Part shown: positions 1-8,703 of the stretch, in pieces
Layout of the letters: each line of letters begins with the position of its first letter
How positions within the stretch are numbered: the first letter of the stretch is position 1
Notes under the pieces: model-generated
The model's database searches: none
What the model saw: the letters and a program-made list of their open reading frames with translations, nothing else
Told to the model about the DNA's origin: nothing
Assembly (NCBI GenBank): GCA_015680685.1
Contig: MNCI01002829.1
Span: 412,458 to 441,190, forward strand
Direction of reading: 5' to 3'
From: Gnetum montanum
Lineage: Eukaryota; Streptophyta; Gnetopsida; Gnetales; Gnetaceae
Length of the DNA: 28,733 nt
Program-made: the position numbers and the translations under genes

Positions 1-387
1 AAAAACAATTTCATCCCCTTAGCTATACCAGAAAATTAAATTTGGAAACCACCTAAGCAAAGAGGACTCAACATTATAATCTTTCGAGGATATGTTCTTC
101 CAATAATTAACATCACACGGAAATAAAGTAAATCTATTAAGACAAGCAGTAAGGTATAACTTAACTTTGGTAACAACCTTACTAACGATTGACCCCATGT
201 GATTGCAGATGGCCCTGAAATGTGGACAACAGGAAGGTCCTACTCAAGGTGCGATCAAATGACCTAGGAGAGGTGAAGGACAAGTTCCTTCTGAACAACA
301 TGCAGAGCAGGAGGAATAATCATTTAATACCAATCAAGGCAGGTGGAAGGAGGAGCTGCTGCTGCGTCTGAACAAGGACGATATCTC
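1..387 (+). other. Internal region of LTR retrotransposon, no intact gene
   Basis: This stretch lies upstream of the ORF at 388-951 and belongs to the same plus-oriented retroelement by position. I see no recognisable gag, protease or polymerase motif. The frame of the downstream ORF is open only from about 328, after a stop at 325-327. An acceptor-like tract ending in gattgcag before 210 precedes an ATG, but that frame closes after 17 codons. The rest of the element lies outside the window to the left. Confidence 0.4.
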
Positions 388-951
388 ATGTTGCCCCAGG
401 ATTGTGTTCAGACCATCCATGAAAGGTCCATATTCACTGTAGTAATCATGGAATTAAACTTTGAACCTTTTGCAAAATTTACTCCGGAGGCCATTAGGGA
501 TCACCTCAAAGGGTCCCCATTATGGCCTACCCTCTCTAAAAGCGGTGCCTGGTACTTAGGGAAAACATACCAATTTTGGCACAACAAAGAAGAAGGCACC
601 ACGGTTAACATTTGTGGTGTGACTATTGATTTCTCTGTTCAAGCCATTTTGGAAACATTAAACCTTCCGAATATAGGGCCAAAGGCTGCCCAGAACCAGC
701 TGAACACTTTTAGAACTGAGCAACTTAATAAACTGTTGACAGAGAATAAAAGGGTGGCAGAAGAAAAAGAGAAGGCTGACTGGGATGCCTCTATGGCACA
801 AGTGCAAACTTACGCGCACACGAAGGCACTCAAGGCCTTACAAGAGGAGAAACTCCAAGCCATACTTCGACGCCATGAAATTCCAAGACTTGGAGTGCAA
901 GAAAAGGGAAAGACACCCATGGAGAAGCCACCGTCACCAAGAATTATATGA
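388..951 (+). CDS. Unclassified ORF in the 3' part of an LTR retrotransposon
   Basis: An open frame of 187 codons runs from the first in-frame ATG; the frame stays open upstream to about 328. The N-terminal half contains GVTIDFSVQAILETLNLP, and the second half is a Lys/Glu-rich, probably coiled-coil stretch (LLTENKRVAEEKEKADWD) ending near EKGKTPMEKPPSP. The hydrophobic 'V.GV.IDFS...I...L.LP' pattern resembles proteins found in plant retrotransposons and 'putative plant transposon protein' families, but I cannot assign a family. Its position just before a polypurine tract and LTR makes it a 3'-terminal ORF of that element or a degraded gag-like remnant. The start codon and intactness are uncertain. 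It is not a likely host gene. Confidence 0.45.
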   Translation: MLPQDCVQTIHERSIFTVVIMELNFEPFAKFTPEAIRDHLKGSPLWPTLSKSGAWYLGKTYQFWHNKEEGTTVNICGVTIDFSVQAILETLNLPNIGPKAAQNQLNTFRTEQLNKLLTENKRVAEEKEKADWDASMAQVQTYAHTKALKALQEEKLQAILRRHEIPRLGVQEKGKTPMEKPPSPRII

Positions 952-1107
952 GTTCCACAAATTTTGTAGTTGTAGCACATTTTTTGTGTTGTGTCTTTGT
1001 TTTTTTTTCATTCCACACTGCGGCATAATCCCATTTTCACCATCCAATAATCCCATACCTATCCACTGTGTAATCACTGTAACTTGAGGACGAGTTTTCA
1101 TTCAGTC

Positions 1108-1116
1108 GTGGGGGTA
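1108..1116 (+). other. Polypurine tract of LTR retrotransposon
   Basis: The sequence gtgggggta sits directly before the TGATGAG that opens the LTR. It follows a 'cttgaggacgag' stretch typical of the 3' end of plant LTR elements. A G-rich run in this position primes plus-strand DNA synthesis. This fixes the element's orientation as plus and the following LTR as the 3' LTR. Confidence 0.7.
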
Positions 1117-1140
1117 TGATGAGTCGCGTTTTGGGCGACT

Positions 1141-1164
1141 GCGATATCGTGTACATGATATCGC
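1141..1164. promoter_or_regulatory. 24-bp imperfect palindrome in the LTR, upstream of TATA
   Basis: The arms gcgatatc and gatatcgc are perfect 8-bp inverted repeats around gtgtacat, whose core tgtaca is itself palindromic. The block ends 16 bp before the TATA box. It could be a dimeric protein-binding site in the LTR promoter; this is inference from position and symmetry. Confidence 0.45.
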
Positions 1165-1180
1165 GGCCTGTCTCCTCATG

Positions 1181-1188
1181 TATAAATA
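1181..1188 (+). promoter_or_regulatory. LTR TATA box
   Basis: TATAAATA lies 64 bp into the LTR, the usual place for the U3 core promoter of a plant LTR element. Transcription would start around 1210-1220. Confidence 0.6.
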
Positions 1189-1994
1189 AGAGGTAGACAG
1201 ATGAGTTAGAAATCATTAGATCATTAGGAAGTAAGTCGGTTTTAGTTCAAATGTTTTTCATTTCTTTCTCTCAACCCTTTTCCTCTCTGTGTATGCCCAC
1301 AATGTGGTGATTGTAATTGTATGACATCCTTTATTTGAGTGTGACGTACTTGGACATACACATGACCGGCAATAAAGATCGAGATTACTTCATCATTGTA
1401 GCATTCACTTAGATTAATCATTTAATTAATTGTTAATTACTGTTTTCCTAGTTAATCTCTCTCACCCTTAAACTCATGTTAAAACGCGAAATGAGTACGA
1501 CTTGATTACGAGCATTTAAGTGTGACTACTTGGTAACCCAGTAGTGTACCTAGGATCTGCACTTGGTAATCCCAGTGGTAGTCATGCATGAAGTCCAAGA
1601 TGTGTACAGATAATCAAAGAATTGATGCTCATCGCACTTAGGCTAGTTTAGATTCTCTCACCCGTCTCTCCTAGCTTAGTTAATATTACTTTCCATTGCC
1701 TTCAGGAGTAGCATTAGATTAGAAACCCATCATACACCTCACTCTGGACTAAACCATATGTGACAAAGATAATACTAGTCCAGGTGGGAAGACAACGAAC
1801 TGCGACCTAAGGCTAACTGTCTCGATGCCATAACTAGTCCGTCTGTGGAGTTGGATCGGATCGCGCATGTAACGCTCGTATTCATATGGTTGAGTGTAGA
1901 GGTACCTTGCCACTCATCAATATGGTAGGTAACTGGTGAAAACAGATACTACGTCGATGGGGTCGTGTCAATACATCAAATCATGTGTCGATGG

Positions 1995-2036
1995 GGCCTA
2001 GTCAATGAGGCCTAGTCAACGAGGCCTAGTCAACAC
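1995..2036 (+). repeat. 14-bp minisatellite, three units
   Basis: Three head-to-tail units of ggcctagtcaa(t/c)(g/a)(a/c) start at 1995, 2009 and 2023. The array lies about 75 bp beyond the LTR end, in flanking DNA. Confidence 0.8.
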
Positions 2037-2589
2037 AGCCCATTTATGATTCATCAACAAGCTTGACACTTAGTAGACATCATTGAAAAAAATAATATGG
2101 AGATAAAAAACATTTCAATTTTAAAACCATCTACTTACATGTACATGTATAGCCTTATAATTGATACTTTGAAAATAAAAAATAAGTGAAGAAAATTAAT
2201 TATTAGTAGGAAGGAAGGTCTAACCTTGACAAGATTTACATCACTTTTTAATATCCGCATGAACTTAAAATAGCGATAGGATTCAAGATAGAGATTTGTG
2301 GCTTAGTACCAATATTTGTATCAAAGCAAGAAAATGGTAGCACTTGTGGAAGATCTTCACCTTGTCTCTTGTTATGGATCTTATGTTAAGAATCTTCACT
2401 AGTAAGTGTAACCTTCTTGCTAACACTAATTTTAATCTATGAGTTAATAATTTTTTTGTCAAATAAGGAAAATTTTGCCTTATGAATTATCTATCAAAGC
2501 TACTTAATACTTTTTCTAATATTAATAAAATTATATGCAGTAGCTTTTGTCTTCTCTAGATTTTTCATGAGCTAAACTACATAATACAT
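2037..2589. other. AT-rich intergenic DNA, nothing recognised
   Basis: No long ORF, RNA gene or clear element is visible. A perfect 14-bp palindrome, tacatgtacatgta, occurs near 2135. Confidence 0.5.
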
Positions 2590-2895
2590 ACATTAGAGGA
2601 AGATTTGCAATAGCTTCTATTTCAAATAAGCTACAAGAATGATGGTTTACAAGGTTTGGACATGTGCAAAGAAGATATAACAATGAGCCTATAAACAAAG
2701 GTTGCTACATTACTGTTCTAGGAAAGAAAGATCAAAGAAGATATGGGAAAAAAAAATTTAAGATAATTTAAAGAAATTTCAAATAAAAAAAGATTTGGCT
2801 CTCCATAGAGGAGGATGACAAAAAAAAAAAAACTCATGTAGTTGATCTCATTTTGTTGGGACAAGACTAGGATGATGATGATGATGAACCTCAAT
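2590..2895 (+). mobile_element. RTE-type LINE, degraded 3' end
   Basis: A plus-strand frame reads, with stops, FGHVQRRYNNEPINKG followed by a Lys/Arg-rich stretch, then THVVDLILLGQD and a (GAT)n tail at about 2868-2887. This matches the C-terminal end of plant RTE LINE polymerases (typically 'RWFGHVQRR...', 'ADP...WD') and their short simple-repeat 3' tail instead of poly(A). Only the last 100 or so codons remain, with in-frame stops and A-runs, so it is a 5'-truncated fossil. I could not find a target duplication. Confidence 0.65.
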
Positions 2896-3839
2896 GCATT
2901 TTTTATTTTCTTTAAAATATTTTTTCTTGAGTGAAAATATGACAAGCATTAAACAAATGTCCCTTCACAATGATAAAAGTTGCAAGAATTAGGAAGATTA
3001 TAATATGTAATTGGATGAATAGAAGTCTTTCCTCTTACTTGTAGTATCAATTCCTTTTTATGATTAAGAAGGTTGATTTTAATAAAAAAACATCTATTAA
3101 AACCAATACTTGCATAAATAAATTCCATGTGCTTAATGGGACCAATAAGACTAAGAATTTCTACCTCAACTTTCTAAAAAATCAACAAAATATTATATAA
3201 CTTGTGAAAACATAAAACTTTAGCACATTCTTTATATCTAGAGCTCATTTATGAATGATCAACATTGCATGCTTATGTATAAAAGACCCTATATCTAGGG
3301 CATGCTACACCATCGAAGCATTACCTAACTCAACAAGCAAAAAAAAAAAAAAACGAGAATAATATTTAGCATGAAGGACTTGGATGTTGTATTTTTTCAT
3401 CATATCATTTAACTGTGAAATGAAACTTTGATTACAAGGTATGTAACCCAAAATTTGAATGAACACATATTGTGATAAAAGATTAGCAACCAATGACTCT
3501 CATGTATCATCACGAAGAACAAAGTTAGGTGTTTTAGTTGCATCAACATCATTTGGAAGAAGGTGTTATAACTTTTTTCTTATAAGCTTGTACATCTATA
3601 TTGTAGAAATCAACAAAAATTTTCACATTGATAAAAGAAGCAAAAATTTCAACATTGGTTGAAGAAGATGAGAATAATATAAAATCCCCATAGGGGAATT
3701 CTAAAGAAATTAGATTTGTTGGAGAAAAATCAAATTTGCTAGAGAAACATCAAAATTATTAAACTAGAACTAAATGACTATAAATATTCCTTAGATATAT
3801 AACAAATTGAAAACTTTTGTAGAACTTATGTAAATATTT
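2896..3839. other. AT-rich intergenic DNA, nothing recognised
   Basis: Open frames here are short, A/T-driven and without domain signatures. There are poly(A) runs at about 3341 and elsewhere, but no RNA gene or element end that I can support. Confidence 0.5.
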
Positions 3840-4394
3840 ATAACTCAATGCTACACATTGGAATCAAACCCATAACTTAAAGTTTTTAAACTAAGAGTTT
3901 TACTACTAGGATACTACCTCATTGTTGGAATTGAACTTGTGACCTACAAACTACAAGCAACCTAGTCGAATGAAGTAATGTCATAATTATTTTGGGCTCA
4001 TTCTAGGAGGGAGGGGGAAGATGAGAACCAAAACTAGATGTCAAATTAGAACTTTATAATTGAGCATTGCCTACTGGAATTGAACCCGTAACTTGGAACT
4101 TGATTACTGCTAGGGTAACACCTCATTGTTACATGATTATGTTCATTCCCTGAACATGTAGCCAACATGAAACTTTCATAGAACTCGAGCAAAACATAAT
4201 GGTATATTACATTAAGAGGATATGTAACCAACACAAAACTTAATAAAACTCAAGTATAATTTGGGTGGTGGGGATGATAAAACCTTAAAATAATTGTAAT
4301 ACAAGTTTACCCCTAGATATATAGTTCAATTAGAACTTTTTATAACTTAGCATTGCCCCACCTAAAATCAAACCCATGACTAGCTTTCAAATCA
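3840..4394 (-). repeat. Dispersed copies of a B-box-like repeat (SINE-like?)
   Basis: On the minus strand, GGGTTCAATTCC (4076-4087) matches the tRNA B-box consensus closely. Related blocks lie at 3860-3871, 3927-3938 and 4363-4375. The copies near 3850-3925 and 4060-4130 share longer sequence: minus-strand aacaatgaggt, a ccctag-like block, then the B-box-like core and gcaatg. They are therefore diverged copies of one unit. No convincing A box or 3' tail is seen, so a tRNA-derived SINE is only one explanation. Confidence 0.35.
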
Positions 4395-4452
4395 AAAGTC
4401 TAAAGTATAATACAAAGATGTATAAAGTCTAAAGTATAATACAAAGATGTAT
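4395..4452 (+). repeat. Perfect 29-bp tandem duplication
   Basis: Two identical adjacent 29-bp units start at 4395 and 4424, each beginning aaagtctaaagtataa. Perfect identity in otherwise decayed DNA suggests a recent slippage or an assembly duplication. Confidence 0.85.
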
Positions 4453-4859
4453 TAAGTGCGGAGATTTGAATTTGAAACAGTATAACTAAAGTACATCTCA
4501 AGACATATAAACAACATAATACTTATAAAATAACAATGCTTTACGAATGATTTGAACTTGCATTGTTAAACAATGATGTATTAAATGCGACTTGAACTTG
4601 AATTGCATAATACCGTGGCTTAGCGTCCCTATTTTTTTTAAAACAAATGAAAGAGGAGAAAACAAAAACCCAAAATATAATATTTTTAAAACAAAGAGCA
4701 CACGTTACAACAATAAAAACTTGTTCTTTAGTTAAATAATGGCAGAGACTTTTACGCTAAAAAGAAACCAGGCGAAGTAGTGTGCTCCATATCCTTTTAG
4801 GCTGCTGAGTTGATCCAAAATATCCTGGACGGCCCTACGCTAAAATCGTCGATTGAGGA
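4453..4859. other. Putative upstream/promoter region of the U2AF-like gene
   Basis: No strong TATA box is visible. The 10-mer tacgctaaaa occurs near 4752 and again near 4838. Base composition becomes less AT-rich from about 4780, toward the probable 5' UTR exon. Promoter assignment is positional only. Confidence 0.3.
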
Positions 4860-4979
4860 AACTCCCAGAAACGTACTAGCAATTCTTCTGCTAAAGCCCT
4901 AGTTACAAGAATAATACTTGGCCATCGCTTGCTGTCGTGAAAGCGTGGATTGAAAGCCTTGTATTTGGCTTTGCTTCAG
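4860..4979 (+). other. Probable 5' UTR exon of the U2AF-like gene
   Basis: This stretch is less AT-rich than its surroundings and contains aaagccctag, a variant of the telo-box common near transcription starts of plant housekeeping genes. It ends with ttgcttcag|gtgata, a usable splice donor after 4979. The next plausible acceptors are ttattccag at 7026 and atgctgcag at 7071, both just before the coding ATG. A leader intron of about 2 kb is therefore inferred. The start of the exon is not defined. Confidence 0.4.
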
Positions 4980-7026
4980 GTGATACTTGCTATTTCTTTT
5001 CATATTCACCCATTTTGTCACGACGATTACCTTTCTTTAACGCATCTATTGTTTTTTCCTTGTGTGGGTGTATATATTAAGCTGAATGCCTACAGCCTTG
5101 AATTTTTCTTCAAAACTCTGAACTGTGGCATCTCCCCTTCGATTTTTGCGGATCCGTTTTAGCATGATAACGAGCCGCTGTGAGGATAATACTAAATAAT
5201 AAAACATCAAGGTGTGCAAAGTAGTTACCAACTAATAAGATGTTAGCTTAATCTTACAGTTTGTAAAAAAAATTTGACATGTCTCTTCTTTTGTTTTTAC
5301 TTTTATATTTTGGATTTCTAAAAACCGTCGTGATTTATCTTGAATGCAGAGGAAATTTTGTTGACGTCAGATATAATTGAAAATGTTTGCCAAACTATTG
5401 TTGAAATGACTATGCATTATGATTTAAGAATTTCAAATTTGTCGATGTATTTTGGGTCTGTTCTTCAGTTGGGATGCTATTTGGGGGTGTTGGCATTCCG
5501 AAATAATTACAATATAGGTACACCCAAGATGCTATTTGAATAATTCTATATTATAACAAACAGCAAGCAAAAGGTAAGCATACCATGTCAAACCATCAAT
5601 CATTGAAGTGATTTTTCTTTTTGGATTTTTGAATAGTAAAACCCCAGTGTGTATATTTTTCTAAAAGCAGACATAGTATGTTTATATAAATTTCTTACAA
5701 TAAACATGAAAGCTTCTTATCAATAGGACATGAATCACTGGAACTTTAAGAAGCACTGACAGAAAGCTTGCGAACAAATTGTTATTGGATTTCACCATGG
5801 AGCCCATTTTTTGCAAGAAGTGCTTGAATCATTTTAAAAGATCATTAGCAACGGTTCATTCATATCCTGGTCTTAATTTCTATCTTGTATCATTTTGGAG
5901 AAGGAATAACCAGAAACAAATTGTTAGTAATATTGCTCTCAATATATTTTATGACAATCATTTTATGGTTTGTATCTAATTCTTGATAAATACTCAAGAC
6001 ACATCTGGGCTATTTCCGATGTTCCCAAAAATGCTGGGCATGAGGAATAAGGATTTTTTCCAAAAAAAGAAAAGAAAAGAAAAGAAAAGAAAACCTATTG
6101 TAAAAAATTAGTTTTAGAAACAACTGTAAATTTCCTGGCTCAACAATCAGTTGACTACCTGGGGTAAGACACAGCTTGATTTATGTGTTCATACGAAAAA
6201 TTATGGCTAAATAGAAATGGCTTGATGACTTATCTAATGAGCACATATGAATGCATGTTAGCATGAGCTATTCAAAAAGCTATTTCCCAACATGATTGTT
6301 CAAGTTTCCTAAAACATTGTGGTTGCAAAATTTTAATTTTTCATTAATGCTTAAATGAGGTCTTATAGGTAAAGTATAGAAAATATTCTAGGAGGTTATT
6401 TTGTTTAAATAATTTAATAATGGATAGGGTAGTGGAAAATAAAAGGGATTTAGATTAAAATCAATTAAGAGTTTGGATACAGTGATAAATCTTGAATGTA
6501 AGTATGGATTCACATTTAAATAATTTCACAAAGTTATGGATTTTGCAACAGAGCTACTATCAAAAATATTTTTAACGTATTTGTTTTTTTTTTTTGATTT
6601 TATAATTTGTTAATTTGTGTGTATTGTAACATTCTTTTCGTTATTTACGAATTGGAATTTAAGACATAACGGCTCAATTGGAATTTTTGTGTTATATTGC
6701 AACCAAAGAAAAAAAATTGCAATTGTGTTTTACATCTGTTACAAGGTTCTTTAAATGCAAATGGTTGAAGTCTATTTTTAAATGAGAAATGGTCAAGATT
6801 AACCTCATTCAACATTTCCGAGAAGTTTTTTGTGGTCTTTTAGTATTTTGTGCACTAATTTCATATTGAGGATGTATTTTTGAGCATGCGTAAACAATCA
6901 TAACTTTATTCATTTGGTGGAAACTATTAAGGTTTCCTCTTTAAAAAAATGCATGTTTCAATGTTTTTCAATCCTTATTTTATAGTTTTAATTGAAAATG
7001 TAATTCATTTGCTTTTGTTATTCCAG
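4980..7026 (+). other. Probable 5' UTR (leader) intron
   Basis: This is AT-rich DNA without a recognisable gene, bounded by a GT donor and a pyrimidine-rich tract ending ttattccag. An (AAAAG)n microsatellite lies at 6066-6093. Cryptic acceptors exist, for example tgaatgcag near 5349, so an extra leader exon cannot be excluded. Confidence 0.35.
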
Positions 7027-7161
7027 AAGGAAAGTAAAGATTGTTGTGTGGGGCTAATTTTTATGCTGCAGATACTTACATGTGTATAGAGTTTAATTTC
7101 AAGCACCATGGAAGAGAATCATCTGTATTAGGTTATAATACACAAACTGGCAGTTGAAAAA
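7027..7161 (+). promoter_or_regulatory. 5' UTR with upstream ORFs
   Basis: Three short uORFs precede the main ATG. One at 7063-7089 has 8 codons and is removed if the acceptor at 7071 is used. One at 7080-7157 has 25 codons and ends 4 nt before the main ATG. One at 7108-7131 has 7 codons and starts in a strong caccATGG context. The main start, aaaaaATGG, also has A at -3 and G at +4. The uORFs could dampen translation or couple it to splice choice; this is inference. Confidence 0.45.
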
Positions 7162-8703
7162 ATGGATGACAAGAGAAAATGCAATGATAAGTTTTCAGAT
7201 AATGAAGATCATGTTAGCGTTGAAGGTACAGCTGCTCGAACTAGACCTTGCAGCATTGAAGATATTATTTTGAGGAGATACAGTAAAAAACTTATGCAAG
7301 ATGCTAAAGATAGTAATAAGAAGGTTAAAAGTGAATTAGTTAAGGTAGGAGAGAATATTTCTGATCATTTGCAGCAGAAGGAGGAAGCTAGAAACAAGAA
7401 AGGTTTTAATGATGAGAAAGGCAAATCATCTGGTAAAAGGGATGAAAAAAGATTTTCTTCCAATTTTGAGCATGCAAAAAAGTCAGAAAAAGTTGCTTGT
7501 GCCACAAAAGTCTCCTCTACAATAAAAGAAATTGAAAAAACACCACATTCAGAGTCTCGCAAAATGAGCACAAAGGACTCAAGGGGAGAAAAGAGAGGAC
7601 ATCAACACATTGGTGCTCATGTTGATGACAAGGTTGGCTTTCATAGCAATGAGTCATCAAAGGAAAGATCAAAGAAAAGAGATATTGATAAACAAAAAGA
7701 GGGGAAAAAGGATAGACTGAAGGAAGAAGTGGACCAGAAAAAATACAAAGATGATAGAAGTGGTAGGAAGATTTATGACAATGAAGCCAGAAGAAAAGAT
7801 GGTAAACGCAAGCGTGATGATGAGAAGGAAAAAAGTTTAGTTGAGATGGACAGGATTTCAAAAAGAAGGAATGGAAGTAAATCACAACTTTCAGAAAAAG
7901 TTGCGAAGAGAGAAAATGATGAATATTATGAAAGGAAAGAGAAGAATAAGGAATCAGCACATTCTTTTCGACATAACGATGGAAGAGGAAAACAATGGAA
8001 AAGGTCTCCAAGTTCTGATTTTAAAAGAAATAAAGAACATGGAAGATCTATTTCACCAACAGTAAGACCAAGTAAGCGTTATTCTTCACATCATGGACGA
8101 GATCATAATAGAGAACGAACCTATCACAGGTCCTCTCCTGAGAAATTGGATATAAAACATGAAGCTTCAGATAGAAATGAAAAAGAGAAAGGGGGACATT
8201 TTAGTTCTCACACTGCACATTATAGGCGTTATGGTGGAGGTTCAAGTGGGCTTGGTGGATACTCACCTCGGAAAAGGAGGTCAGACACTGCAGTTAAGAC
8301 ACCTTCTCCTCCAGCCAGGTCACCTGAAAGAAAACCAGGATGGGATTTAACCCCTGGTGGCTTAGATAGTAACATGGTTGCTGCAATGGTTGCAGCATAT
8401 CAAGCTTCTACACAACAGCTGTCTTCATTGTCAAGTGCTTCTGTAATAAACAGTGCCTCAACAAGTATATCTCTTCAGAAACCAACAACCACACCTGTTG
8501 TTGGCCAATCCACAAGTCATCCGCCAGCGTCTCTTACTGATACTGTGGAACTCACACAGTCTACAAGACCTTCAAGGAGATTATACATAACTAATCTACC
8601 ATCCTCAGTTACTGAAGGAGAGCTTACAGATTTTCTGAATTCAGCAATGCTGTCAGCAAGTTCGAATCATCTTCCAGGAACTAAACCATGTATCAGCTGT
8701 GTG
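7162..8703 (+). CDS. Coding exon 1: charged N-terminal region, Trp motif, start of RRM1
   Basis: This exon encodes residues 1-514. It starts at the first ATG of the long frame and ends before GTATGT in phase 0; the frame reads on to a stop at 8793 if the intron is retained. Residues 30-330 are extremely Lys/Glu/Arg/Asp-rich and probably disordered, with scattered Ser-Pro and Arg-Ser pairs (RSPSSDF, GYSPRKRRS, ARSPERKPGW), a degenerate RS-like domain. A hydrophobic helix candidate, SNMVAAMVAAYQAS, follows the Trp motif. A Ser/Thr-rich linker leads to RRM1. Confidence 0.9.

Larger units (their letters stand above)
1117..1919 (+). repeat. 3' LTR (803 bp) of a plus-oriented LTR retrotransposon
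   Basis: The LTR opens with TGATGAG and closes with CTCATCA, a 7-bp terminal inverted repeat containing the usual TG...CA. A polypurine tract lies immediately upstream. Inside are a TATA box (1181-1188) and a 24-bp imperfect palindrome (1141-1164). No tRNA-complementary primer site follows 1919, as expected for a 3' LTR. The last 180 bp are clearly related, in reverse complement, to 28432-28600: both share gggaagacaacgaa and tatggttgagtgtag. The 5' LTR is outside the window, so no target duplication can be checked. Confidence 0.75.

Noticed and set aside
5340-5543. Plus-strand 67-codon frame in the leader intron
   Set aside because: No domain, AT-driven codons and no splice context that joins it to the main frame.
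6066-6093. (AAAAG)n run in the leader intron
   Set aside because: Ordinary microsatellite with no sign of function.
7517-8011. Minus-strand open frame of 164 codons opposite the first coding exon
   Set aside because: It is the complement of a Lys/Glu-rich repeat-like coding stretch, has no domain, and the plus strand there is clearly the coding one.
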